This document shows positions 13,558-21,200 of a DNA stretch of 21,766 nucleotides, one piece after another. The stretch comes from Chloroflexota bacterium (GTDB lineage: Bacteria; Chloroflexota; Dehalococcoidia; SZUA-161; SpSt-899): positions 1-21,766 of the forward strand of contig JABHWQ010000192.1 of the NCBI GenBank assembly GCA_018657655.1, read 5' to 3'. Below the pieces are notes generated by a model, which saw nothing but the letters and a program-made list of their open reading frames with translations, was not told where the DNA came from and searched no databases. Each line of letters begins with the position of its first letter. Within the stretch, counting starts at the first letter, position 1. A program made the translations under genes and the position numbers.

Positions 13558-14553
13558 TCACGACTCTAAAATAAACTGGTCAATCAGTATCCCCTCAAGA
13601 TCATAGGCCGATATCTCAATCTGATCCTCGGTGGTTGTTACACAAACATAATGAAGCGTCTTAATAGTCTTAAACCTGGTGATTTCATCAGGTTTGTAGC
13701 CGTACTTCCCCACCAGCTCATCCAAATTCGCAAGAGAGCGAAGATGCCCACCCGCCCCACCTGTTGTGACCTGCATTAATCCACGATATTCAAAGCTGGC
13801 ATAGGAGTGCTCATGGCCATTAAAGAACACATCGACACCTTTCTCTACCAGCATGTCGGCCAGCCTGTCCCTCAGATCGAGATCCCCATCCAACGAACCG
13901 CCAAAATGATCTCCCAGCGAATACAGTGGCGCATGCGCAAGCACAAATATATGCGGTTTGTTCGTCCTGTTGAGATCATCCTCCAGCCATGCTAATTGTT
14001 TTTCAGAAATACGATGTTCGTATCCCGGCATAAAAGCGTCCAGGACTACAAAATGGCTATCTTCGGTATCAAACGAATAATAAGTATTGCCACCCTGGAA
14101 TATGATATCCTTGGTAACACCCCACCCGCTTCCGGCAGCATCATGATTGCCCATTACCGGCCACCATGTTATGTCTAGCACATCCATATCGCTTAAAAAT
14201 CGTTTTGCCTGACTATCCACATTCATCGCCATGAAGCTATCACCAACGTAAAAATCGCCTAAATGGACGGCCATTGGCACATCTATCTCATTTACTAGCC
14301 GAAGCATGCTATCAAAATTCGGGGCTACAGGCCAAACATAACCAAAGCTACCCTGAGAATCTCCAAACACTACAAAATCAGCTTTCGTTCCTTCCGGCCC
14401 ACTGAAATTAGTCGGCAATGATTCATTTATCTGAGCTGCAACAAAATGGGGTGTAGACAGGATCAAGCATACCATCAACAGGAATAGAATAGGCCATTCC
14501 CTCCATATGAGTCTCGTCCCGCTCATTCTGTGTACTTGTCCCTTTGCACCCAT
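13558..14553 (-). CDS. secreted metallophosphoesterase (calcineurin-like)
   Basis: 331 residues. Signal peptide with hydrophobic core at about 20-38 and probable cleavage after V-A-A (residue 40). Metal-binding motifs of the calcineurin-like family are in order: G-D-S-Q (64-67), G-D-F-Y (99-102), G-N-H-D (135-138), His207 in V-L-A-H-A-P and G-H-E-H (246-249). These bind a two-metal centre and hydrolyse phosphomonoesters or diesters outside the cytoplasm. The sequence resembles purple-acid-phosphatase-type and 5'-nucleotidase-like exported enzymes, with no special substrate domain. Start ATG 14553 follows AAGGGG; an in-frame ATG at 14526 also has an upstream site. A terminator-like hairpin lies 28 bp upstream of the start codon, suggesting control of transcription into this gene. 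Confidence 0.85.
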   Translation of the reverse strand: MGAKGQVHRMSGTRLIWREWPILFLLMVCLILSTPHFVAAQINESLPTNFSGPEGTKADFVVFGDSQGSFGYVWPVAPNFDSMLRLVNEIDVPMAVHLGDFYVGDSFMAMNVDSQAKRFLSDMDVLDITWWPVMGNHDAAGSGWGVTKDIIFQGGNTYYSFDTEDSHFVVLDAFMPGYEHRISEKQLAWLEDDLNRTNKPHIFVLAHAPLYSLGDHFGGSLDGDLDLRDRLADMLVEKGVDVFFNGHEHSYASFEYRGLMQVTTGGAGGHLRSLANLDELVGKYGYKPDEITRFKTIKTLHYVCVTTTEDQIEISAYDLEGILIDQFILES

Positions 14554-14979
14554 CTATTTACCCCTTACTGAATAGCCACTAAAAGAGGGATACCCTTGCG
14601 CCGTATCCCTCATCGATAGCATCCTGATAACAGTCCGAGAACCTGATCGTTGCTGTAATTCGGCTTTTCCCAACGTAGTTGTAGTTCCAATTGAATCTAT
14701 TTTGAGTTTGGATGATTCTCTTTTAATCTATCTAACAAAAGTGTAGATTATTACAGACTCATTGCGTAACGTGGCCAACACCGAATTGTATAAGGGATTT
14801 TACCCAAAAATATCCCATGGCTTTCACAAAGAAAGAAGAGGGTAAACTAGAGGTCTTGGTGGTGCAACTGTGATCCGTAAACCGATACGGACTAATTTAC
14901 AACATGATCCGAGGGACCGATCAGACTCATTTTCTAAGCATTGTCTCTATATTTTGCTGGAACACGCGATAGTTGATAA
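14554..14979. other. 426-bp intergenic region between sir2 and the phosphoesterase gene
   Basis: No gene recognised; only an 18-codon open stretch on the plus strand starting at 14817 without family. The region contains a terminator-like hairpin next to the phosphoesterase (14581-14611), and two smaller stems: TCCGTA/TACGGA (14874-14891) and TGATC/GATCA (near 14904-14923). It may be the long 5' leader of the phosphoesterase or the 3' end of the sirtuin operon. I recognised no known riboswitch. Confidence 0.4.
14581..14611 (-). terminator. Rho-independent terminator or attenuator upstream of the phosphoesterase
   Basis: Read on the minus strand, GAGGGATAC (14611-14603) pairs with GTATCCCTC (14593-14585) in a perfect 9-bp stem with a 9-nt loop, followed by TTTT (14584-14581). 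It ends 27 bp before the phosphoesterase ATG. It may end sirtuin operon transcripts, 370 bp beyond the sirtuin stop, or act as an attenuator for the phosphoesterase. Confidence 0.65.
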
Positions 14980-15690
14980 TTAATCTGTATTCAAAAGAGT
15001 ATTCAGCTCTAATACTAACGGAGATAACACATCTCCAATTGATTCGTTAAACCGTAGATGGCAGTAGTTATCAAGAGGTGTTTCACCCTGATTGATAATA
15101 ACGAGTCTAGCACCAGCACTCAGAGCTACCCGAGGCATATTGGCCGCCGGATAAACCATCAAACTTGAGCCTACAACAACAAAAAGATCACTGCTTTTGG
15201 AGTGTCGCTCAGCCTCTTGCACCTCTTTCTCCGGCAGCGAATCGCCAAAGTCTACTACACTGGAAACCAGTTTGCCATTGCATATGGGGCAAGTGTGAAG
15301 ATCGGGGAAATTGTCACATTTGAAATCACAATCTGTGCATTGCAATTTGGTCACATTCCCATGCAGTTCCGCCAGCAACTCCGGGCGGATTCCGGATTCC
15401 AGGTGAAGATTATCAACATTCTGGGAAATCAAAAAGGCGAGTGCCCCCAATTCTTGAAGATCCAAAAGAGCTTTGTGGGATAGATTTGGTTTGGCATCAG
15501 CCCAATCGAACTCAACGGGACCCAAGCCTTTTGCTCGGCGGGTCCAAACGCCATCCGGCCCTCTAAAATCAGGCAAACCCGATTCAGTGCTAATGCCAGC
15601 ACCAGTGAAGAAAACAGGATACTTTGCTACTCGTGTCCATCGGGCAAGTAACTTGATTCTCTCTTGAGGATCAGAATCACCGGGTGCCAT
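14980..15690 (-). CDS. Sir2-family NAD-dependent protein deacylase (SIRT6-like)
   Basis: 236 residues. Family motifs: G-A-G-I-S-T-E-S-G-L-P-D-F-R-G-P-D-G-V-W-T (30-50, NAD site), S-Q-N-V-D-N-L-H (89-96), catalytic His110 in E-L-H-G-N, zinc Cys118/Cys121 and Cys134/Cys137, F-G-D-S-L-P-E, and G-S-S-L-M-V-Y-P (164-171). The D-F-R-G-P-x-G-V-W-T run is typical of the class IV (SIRT6/7-like) group rather than CobB. It should remove acetyl or longer acyl groups from lysine using NAD, forming nicotinamide and O-acyl-ADP-ribose. ATG 15690 directly abuts the TAG of the upstream gene (T-A-G-A-T-G), so the two are probably translationally coupled. No Sir2 defence effector (such as a NucC or pAgo partner) is seen. 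Confidence 0.92.
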   Translation of the reverse strand: MAPGDSDPQERIKLLARWTRVAKYPVFFTGAGISTESGLPDFRGPDGVWTRRAKGLGPVEFDWADAKPNLSHKALLDLQELGALAFLISQNVDNLHLESGIRPELLAELHGNVTKLQCTDCDFKCDNFPDLHTCPICNGKLVSSVVDFGDSLPEKEVQEAERHSKSSDLFVVVGSSLMVYPAANMPRVALSAGARLVIINQGETPLDNYCHLRFNESIGDVLSPLVLELNTLLNTD

Positions 15691-16551
15691 CTACAAAACC
15701 CCTAACACCCAACCTTCAATCCCTGCTTGCTGCCTCTCTGCATCTGAGAGATCGGGGGTAAAACAATCCGCAAGTTGATCCTGTTCATCCATATCCATCG
15801 CCCATTGCACACAAGCCAGTGCGTCTTGCTCATGAGATTTTACTCCCTGATTATAAAGGGCAGGATACCATTCGACCATGAAATGAGCCGATCCTTCCGG
15901 ACTCCAGCCATCAAATGGCCAGCAATGCAAGGGCACTTTCTGTTGCTCACATGTTGCTCGAATATTGAACAGGTAAGGTATTCCACAGATACTCTGCAGA
16001 CCAACAGATCCTTGCCCTCCAACTTTGAAGATCGGCTTGAAGCCCAATTCCCTACGTTCCGTTAAACGATACTCCCTAAAAGGTGCCTTGGTGTACGGGA
16101 ATTTCGGGTCGGTCGGCTGGGCAAAGTTCGGGCCCCAGAAAGGACCTACCCCTGTCTCTATTTGGTGCGAGAGCTTCCGGTTGGCCAGCTTTGCCCAATC
16201 CCGTGCATTTGATTCCGGTTTCTCAACAATCGGGGGTAAATTGGCAGCGCCGTCAACCAAATCGCGGGTAACATCAACCCAGGCCTCCGAACGGTCGGTA
16301 AGGCTCTGCCAAAATCCTTGAGGAAATGAATACGAGAAATCAAAACCACACAACACTCTCTTACCTCTTGAGTTATGATGGAGAAGGCGCTGAAGAAGAT
16401 AAAGGACCGCTTCAAATCTGGTGAAGCGGTCCTTTTGGACATCCGGGGAGGTACCACGTTCGGCCTCAGCAAAGGCAATGCTGGCCTTTTGCCTTCCAGC
16501 ATCTTTTGACTCGCTGAATGCGACGGTTATATACACATCAAAAAGGGGCAT
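15691..16551 (-). CDS. RNase H-fold protein, DUF429-like
   Basis: 286 residues. The sequence resembles proteobacterial proteins often labelled 'molybdopterin guanine dinucleotide synthesis', with the shared order: F-D-V-Y-I-T-V at the start, C-G-F-D-F-S-Y-S-F-P-Q-G-F (68-80), G-P-F-W-G (136-140), G-Q-G-S-V-G-L-Q-S (179-187), W-P-F-D (211-214), M-V-E-W-Y-P-A-L (225-232) and D-A-L-A-C (243-247). Asp71, Glu227 and Asp243 sit where an RNase H-like nuclease would place its metal-binding residues, as in the DUF429 family. The label about molybdopterin is not supported by anything seen here. The start ATG 16551 is preceded by AAAGGTG. It ends directly against the sirtuin gene and follows DUF5679 by 63 bp. 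Function unknown; possibly a metal-dependent nuclease. Confidence 0.7.
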   Translation of the reverse strand: MPLFDVYITVAFSESKDAGRQKASIAFAEAERGTSPDVQKDRFTRFEAVLYLLQRLLHHNSRGKRVLCGFDFSYSFPQGFWQSLTDRSEAWVDVTRDLVDGAANLPPIVEKPESNARDWAKLANRKLSHQIETGVGPFWGPNFAQPTDPKFPYTKAPFREYRLTERRELGFKPIFKVGGQGSVGLQSICGIPYLFNIRATCEQQKVPLHCWPFDGWSPEGSAHFMVEWYPALYNQGVKSHEQDALACVQWAMDMDEQDQLADCFTPDLSDAERQQAGIEGWVLGVL

Positions 16552-16614
16552 AAGACACCTTTAGACGGCATGCCGCCCAGCAATCCGTAGCACTTTTGAT
16601 TGGAGAGATTACAT

Positions 16615-16755
16615 TTAGGCTTTGCCTATTCTGAATACCTTGGTGCCACACTTAGGACATACGCCCTGAGTCGCAGGCTTCCCGTTTTTCATGGTGATTT
16701 TCTTGGGATTCTTGATTTCCTTCTTGGCCCGGCATTTCATGCAATATGCTTCCAT
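16615..16755 (-). CDS. DUF5679 small zinc-ribbon protein
   Basis: 46 residues beginning M-E-A-Y-C-M-K-C. Two C-x2-C pairs (Cys5/Cys8 and Cys33/Cys36) make one zinc ribbon, with the conserved K-x-T-M-K-N-G-K-P-A-T-Q-G between. The whole length matches the DUF5679 family, common in Chloroflexota and Actinobacteria. An AAGGAGGTG ribosome-binding site precedes the ATG at ideal distance and a promoter lies at 16781-16807, so it is certainly expressed in its own right. The basic surface and ribosomal-protein-like style suggest RNA or ribosome binding, but this is inference. Confidence 0.9.
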   Translation of the reverse strand: MEAYCMKCRAKKEIKNPKKITMKNGKPATQGVCPKCGTKVFRIGKA

Positions 16756-16780
16756 TCGTGCACCTCCTTTTCCGTGAAGG

Positions 16781-16807
16781 ATAATACATTCGCTATACGA
16801 TTGTCAA
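16781..16807 (-). promoter_or_regulatory. promoter of the DUF5679 gene
   Basis: On the minus strand TTGACA (16807-16802), 15-bp spacer, TATTAT (16786-16781). The -35 is perfect; the spacer is 2 bp short of ideal. Start near 16774, about 20 nt before ATG 16755. It could also drive the RNase H-like and sirtuin genes. Confidence 0.5.
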
Positions 16808-16811
16808 TACC

Positions 16812-17594
16812 CTAATTTTCGTTCACCACGATATTACGCAAAATTCCGATGCCTTCGATACTGATTTCGATCGTGTCCCCATCGCTTATTCGCCCTATCC
16901 CTGATGGGGTTCCGGTGGCAATCACATCGCCCGGAAGCAAGGTCATCACACCAGAAATAAAATTCACGACTCGGGGAATTCCGAAAATCAGATCGCTCGT
17001 CCTACTGGATTGACACAGCTCGCCATTTAGGAATGTTTCAATTTTAAGATCGTCAGGGCTTATGGCTGTCTCAACGAATGGACCGATGGGAGCAAAGGTA
17101 TCATAACCCTTGGCTCTGGTCCACTGACCATCATCCCTTTGATTGTACCGCTCCGAAACATCGTTGAAACAAGTATAGCCCAGTATATATTCAGATGCTT
17201 TTTCTGCAGGAACAGATTTTGCCTTTCTGCCGATAACTATACCCAATTCCCCTTCGTAGTCCGTACGTTTGGTACCTTGAGGCAGGACTATTGCATCTCC
17301 GGGACCAATAACCGCTGTGGACGGTTTCATAAAAATGAGGGGTACTTCGGGGATGGGAAGTTTGGTCTCTTCAGCATGACTGCGATAATTCAATCCTAAA
17401 CAAACGATTTTCGAAGGTGAGCAAGGAGCTTTCAATGTCACTTCATTCAAGCCAAACGTGCTGCCATCAAACACATAATTTGTATCAGAACCCTTGAATT
17501 GGGAAAAGGGACTACCCTGCAAACCTCTTATGAGGTCGTTTTCTATCACGCCATATCTATTCTTGCCCTGGGACAAAAACCGAACAATACGCAT
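16812..17594 (-). CDS. fumarylacetoacetate hydrolase (FAH) family protein
   Basis: 260 residues. Family marks: K-I-V-C-L-G-L-N-Y-R-S-H-A-E-E (62-76), F-M-K-P (88-91), metal ligands in D-Y-E-G-E-L-G-I-V-I-G (Glu114, Glu116) and N-D-V-S (Asp145), Lys162 in R-A-K-G-Y-D-T-F, and P-G-D-V-I-A-T-G-T-P-S-G-I-G near the C-terminus. The short N-terminal domain and length match bacterial acylpyruvate hydrolases and 2-hydroxyhepta-2,4-diene-1,7-dioate isomerases. It should bind Mg or Mn and cleave, isomerise or decarboxylate a 2-oxo acid. The exact substrate cannot be told. It begins 5 bp after the transketolase stop on the same strand, so the two are co-transcribed. Only AGGAAA supports ATG 17594. Confidence 0.88.
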   Translation of the reverse strand: MRIVRFLSQGKNRYGVIENDLIRGLQGSPFSQFKGSDTNYVFDGSTFGLNEVTLKAPCSPSKIVCLGLNYRSHAEETKLPIPEVPLIFMKPSTAVIGPGDAIVLPQGTKRTDYEGELGIVIGRKAKSVPAEKASEYILGYTCFNDVSERYNQRDDGQWTRAKGYDTFAPIGPFVETAISPDDLKIETFLNGELCQSSRTSDLIFGIPRVVNFISGVMTLLPGDVIATGTPSGIGRISDGDTIEISIEGIGILRNIVVNEN

Positions 17595-17599
17595 GGGAC

Positions 17600-19612
17600 T
17601 TAACTATTTCCTTTCCTAACGAGTTTCTGTACTTCTTCCACTACCCGTTGGGGAGTTAATCCAAGTTTCTCATAAACCACTTTTGATGGAGCCGAAGCGC
17701 CAAAATGCGTCACCCCAATAGCAATCCCGTCAATACCAACGTATCGTTCCCAACCGAGTGTTGTTCCAGCCTCTATAGAAACGCGAGCCCGAATATTGGG
17801 AGGCAACACTTGATCACGGTAATCTTGCGGTTGAGCATCAAACAGCTCCCAGGAAGGCATTGAGACAACGCGAGCAGCGATACCCTCTCCTTGCAACACC
17901 TCTCCTGCTTTAAGAGCGATGTCAACCTCAGAACCAGTAGCAATGATGATTACATCCGGTGACGTTGACGCTTCCCACAAAACATATCCACCACGGTGAA
18001 CTCCACTTGCTGGAGCAAGTTTGGTCCGATCGATTACAGGTAAGCCTTGTCGGCTGAGAGCCAGAGCTGTTGGGCCATCCTCCCGTTCCAAAGCACCTCT
18101 CCATGCCTCAACCGTCTCGGTTGCGTCAGCCGGACGAAAAGTGATCAGATTTGGTACAGACCTCAGCCCGATCAGTTGCTCGATCGGCTGGTGAGTTGGG
18201 CCATCTTCGCCAACCCCAACCGAGTCATGCGTAAAAACAAACACCACTCTCAATTTCATCAATGCTGCCAGACGAACCGGCGCGCGCATATAATCGTAAA
18301 AAACCAAGAATGTCGCGGCATAGGGGATCACTCCTCCGTGAAGGGCCATTCCATTAGCAATAGCTCCCATAGCATGTTCCCGAATTCCAAAGTGCATATT
18401 ATGGCCATTATAGTCTTCAGCGCTATAGTCGCCCCGGTCTTTCATAATGGTTTTAGTAGAAGGCGAAAGGTCAGCCGAACCGCCCATGAGAGAGTGGAGA
18501 TATGGAGCGATTGTGTTAAGCACCTGCCCGGAAGCAGCGCGTGTAGCGATTGGCTTTTCCTGATTAGAAAACAGCCCCTCAAGCCCCGTGTCCCATCCTT
18601 GAGGCAGGTCTCCCCGAAGTTCTCCCTCGAGCTGCTCAGCCTCCTGAGGATACTCTTTTCGATATGACTGAAGCTTGTTGTCCCAATCGGCCTGTTTCTG
18701 TTTGCCCCTCTCTTGAGCTTCTCGGAAATGCCCCGATGCCTCCGGAGGGATAGTGAACGGTTCTTCGCCTGGCCATCCCAAATTCTGCTTGGTTAAACGT
18801 ATTTCATCTTCACCCAGAGGTTCACCATGAGCCCCGGCAGTACCGGCCTTGTTAGGACTACCAAAACCGATAACCGTCCTGCATATGATCAGACTTGGTT
18901 GGTCAGTCACCGCTCGGGCCTTTCTAATAGCACCATCGATCGCCTCTGTATCATTACCATCAAGGGGACCGATAACTTGCCATCCATACGCCTCGAAACG
19001 CTTCCCTACATCCTCTTTGAAAGCGATATCAGTATGACCCTCAATGGAAATATCATTGTCATCATAAAGGTATACGATTCGACCTAACTGAAGGGTACCC
19101 GCCAGCGAAGCCGCTTCCGCAGTAATCCCTTCCTCAAGATCACCATCCGAAACAATCGAGTAGATAAAGTGATCGAAGATTTCATGCCCTGGCCGGTTGT
19201 AATGCTGGGCCAACATACTCTGGGCAATAGCCATGCCTACCCCATTGGCAAACCCCTGACCCAAAGGACCTGTGGTTGCTTCCACACCCGGCGCCAAACC
19301 ATATTCCGGATGTCCCGGAGTTTTGCTACCCCACTGACGGAACTGTTTGAGCTCGTCCAATGGCAAGTCATATCCCGTCAGGTGAAGGAGAGAATAGAGC
19401 ATTGATGAAGCATGCCCAGCAGAAAGTATGAACCTGTCCCTATCGGGCCATTTGGGATCGGCAGGATTGTGTTTTAGAAACCTATCCCACAAGACATAAG
19501 CCATGGGAGCCATTCCCATGGGGGCTCCAGGATGGCCCGAATTCGCCTTTTGGACGATATCTATAGAAAGGCAGCGAATTGTGTTAATACAGAGTTCATC
19601 GATTTTCGGCAT
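17600..19612 (-). CDS. tkt: transketolase
   Basis: 670 residues, full length. Thiamine diphosphate site: S-D-G-D-L-E-E-G (155-162) with Asn in Y-D-D-N-D-I-S-I. Other marks are S-G-H-P-G-A-P-M-G-M-A-P (25-36), A-G-H-A-S-S-M-L-Y (65-73), T-G-P-L-G-Q-G (114-120), F-G-I-R-E-H-A-M-G (Glu that activates the cofactor) and H-D-S-V-G-V-G-E-D-G-P-T-H-Q-P. The enzyme moves two-carbon ketol units in the non-oxidative pentose phosphate pathway and supplies ribose and erythrose phosphates. ATG 19612 has AAGGAG 13 bp upstream, a little far. It leads an operon with the FAH-family gene. The beta-CASP gene lies upstream on the same strand with an 85-bp gap that contains a possible promoter. Confidence 0.97.
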   Translation of the reverse strand: MPKIDELCINTIRCLSIDIVQKANSGHPGAPMGMAPMAYVLWDRFLKHNPADPKWPDRDRFILSAGHASSMLYSLLHLTGYDLPLDELKQFRQWGSKTPGHPEYGLAPGVEATTGPLGQGFANGVGMAIAQSMLAQHYNRPGHEIFDHFIYSIVSDGDLEEGITAEAASLAGTLQLGRIVYLYDDNDISIEGHTDIAFKEDVGKRFEAYGWQVIGPLDGNDTEAIDGAIRKARAVTDQPSLIICRTVIGFGSPNKAGTAGAHGEPLGEDEIRLTKQNLGWPGEEPFTIPPEASGHFREAQERGKQKQADWDNKLQSYRKEYPQEAEQLEGELRGDLPQGWDTGLEGLFSNQEKPIATRAASGQVLNTIAPYLHSLMGGSADLSPSTKTIMKDRGDYSAEDYNGHNMHFGIREHAMGAIANGMALHGGVIPYAATFLVFYDYMRAPVRLAALMKLRVVFVFTHDSVGVGEDGPTHQPIEQLIGLRSVPNLITFRPADATETVEAWRGALEREDGPTALALSRQGLPVIDRTKLAPASGVHRGGYVLWEASTSPDVIIIATGSEVDIALKAGEVLQGEGIAARVVSMPSWELFDAQPQDYRDQVLPPNIRARVSIEAGTTLGWERYVGIDGIAIGVTHFGASAPSKVVYEKLGLTPQRVVEEVQKLVRKGNS

Positions 19613-19659
19613 AGCAGTACAGTGCTCCTTAAGTCAAAAAATGGGGCAATCGCCTTCTA

Positions 19660-19684
19660 ATTATAGCTTAGATGAGGGAGTCAA
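19660..19684 (-). promoter_or_regulatory. possible transketolase promoter
   Basis: On the minus strand TATAAT (19665-19660) is a perfect -10. TTGACT (19684-19679) lies only 13 bp away, too close for a normal -35, so the -10 may work with a weaker upstream box. Predicted start near 19653, about 40 nt before ATG 19612. Confidence 0.35.
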
Positions 19685-19697
19685 CGCACGTTTTGAA

Positions 19698-21104
19698 TTA
19701 GTCTAAGATCACCTCGTCTTGATATCCTGGCACGGAAACATCCCAACCCATTTCCCCTCTAAGATGTTCGGCAAAACTCTGTGCCACATCCGCCTCGCCA
19801 TGCACCACAAACACTCGTCTGGGTGGTTTCTTGAGACCCGTCAGCCATTGTACAAGCTCGTTTCTATCGGCATGAGCAGAGAAGCCTCCAATTTGAGCAA
19901 CTCTGGCCTTTATTCTATACGTCTGTCCCAATATACGGACCTTTTTTTCGCCATTAACGATTCTCCGGCCCAACGTTCCGTTTGCCTGATATCCCACAAA
20001 CAAAAGCGTACTCTCCCGCCTTCCAATATTCGATACCAGATGATGCTTGATTCTGCCACCATTACACATACCGGAACCAGCTATTATCATGGAGGTACCC
20101 TTAATATGATTGATAGCCTTGGACTCATCAACTGACTTCACCAAAACAAGTCCCGGGAAATCAAACGGGGATTTTCCCTGCTGAACACGTTCGGTCATTT
20201 CCTTATCGTAGAAGTCGGGGTGATCCTTGAACACCTGGGTTACCTTCACTGCCATGGGACTATCGAGGAATACCATGATATGAGGTATGCGATTTTCGAT
20301 CAATAGCTCATTCATGTGATATAAAATTTCTTGGGAACGTTCGATGGCAAAGCTGGGGACAACGATGTTACCCCCGGCCTGATGAGTGGAATTCACGACA
20401 TCGGCCAGTTTTTGTGGAATATCTTCCGAATCATCATGAACCTTATCCCCATAAGTAGATTCGATCAGCACATAATCCGCCTGATCGAGCAAGGTTGGGT
20501 CTTCCAGAATGGGTTTATCAGGTCTTCCAAGATCACCAGTGAACACGACTGAGCGTTGTTCACCATTCTGATCACACCGTATTTTCACGATGGATGCACC
20601 CAATATATGGCCTGAATCATAAAATATGGCCTGGACACCATCACCAATAGAGACCGGATTCTCATATTCCACCGGGGTAAACAAAGGCAGAGACGATTCT
20701 GCGTTTTCTATTGTATAAAGGGGAGCCTCAGGGTAAGGACCGGTTCTGCCCTCACGTTCATGTCTTCTCTTTTTGAAAGCAGCATCTTCTTCCTGCAACC
20801 TGGCAGAGTCCATTAAAGCAATCTTGGCAATCTCAGCAGTGGCAGAAGTGCAGTAGATTTTCCCTTTAAACCCTTCCTTAACCAGTTTGGGAATAAGGCC
20901 CGAATGATCGACATGGGCATGAGTTAGCAATACTGCATCCAAAGTACTGGGCGGAACCACAAACGGCTCCCAGTTGCGTGATTTGAACTCCCGTTCCTGA
21001 TAGAGCCCGCAGTCGACCATAAACTTGAAGCCGTTGGCTTCCAACAAATATCTGGAACCAGTGACATTCCCGGCAGCACCAAGAAATCTTAGTTTTAGTT
21101 GCAC
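19698..21104 (-). CDS. beta-CASP metallo-beta-lactamase RNase
   Basis: 468 residues. Zinc motifs H-A-H-V-D-H-S-G (62-69), His166 in D-S-G-H-I-L-G-A, Asp191 in F-T-G-D-L-G-R and a late F-S-A-H-A-D-R-N-E-L. Between them lies the beta-CASP domain with E-S-T-Y-G-D (215-220) and V-P-S-F-A-I-E-R-S-Q, then an RNA-specificity tail ending in F-V-V-H-G-E. This is the CPSF73/YSH1-like bacterial family, an endo- or exoribonuclease acting in RNA processing or decay. The start is GTG 21104, with GGAGG 6 bp upstream. It lies between the LOG-family gene and transketolase on the same strand, with no shared pathway evident. Confidence 0.92.
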   Translation of the reverse strand: MQLKLRFLGAAGNVTGSRYLLEANGFKFMVDCGLYQEREFKSRNWEPFVVPPSTLDAVLLTHAHVDHSGLIPKLVKEGFKGKIYCTSATAEIAKIALMDSARLQEEDAAFKKRRHEREGRTGPYPEAPLYTIENAESSLPLFTPVEYENPVSIGDGVQAIFYDSGHILGASIVKIRCDQNGEQRSVVFTGDLGRPDKPILEDPTLLDQADYVLIESTYGDKVHDDSEDIPQKLADVVNSTHQAGGNIVVPSFAIERSQEILYHMNELLIENRIPHIMVFLDSPMAVKVTQVFKDHPDFYDKEMTERVQQGKSPFDFPGLVLVKSVDESKAINHIKGTSMIIAGSGMCNGGRIKHHLVSNIGRRESTLLFVGYQANGTLGRRIVNGEKKVRILGQTYRIKARVAQIGGFSAHADRNELVQWLTGLKKPPRRVFVVHGEADVAQSFAEHLRGEMGWDVSVPGYQDEVILD

Positions 21105-21200
21105 GCTAGTCCTCCATTAAAGATATAAAGGGAAACTCCGGGAACGATTAAGAAACCACCGATACACAAATAAGGTTCAGGTGAAAACAATGCAAGAGCA

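Noticed and set aside
14817..14873. 18-codon open frame beginning M-A-F-T-K-K-E-E-G
   Set aside because: Too short, no ribosome-binding site at a proper distance and no recognised relative.
14612..14979. Known riboswitch (for example c-di-GMP type) upstream of the phosphoesterase
   Set aside because: I could not match the conserved core of any class by eye; only a terminator and small stems are seen.
15202..16321. Open frames on the plus strand opposite the sirtuin and RNase H-like genes
   Set aside because: They are shadows of well-supported minus-strand genes with clear motifs.
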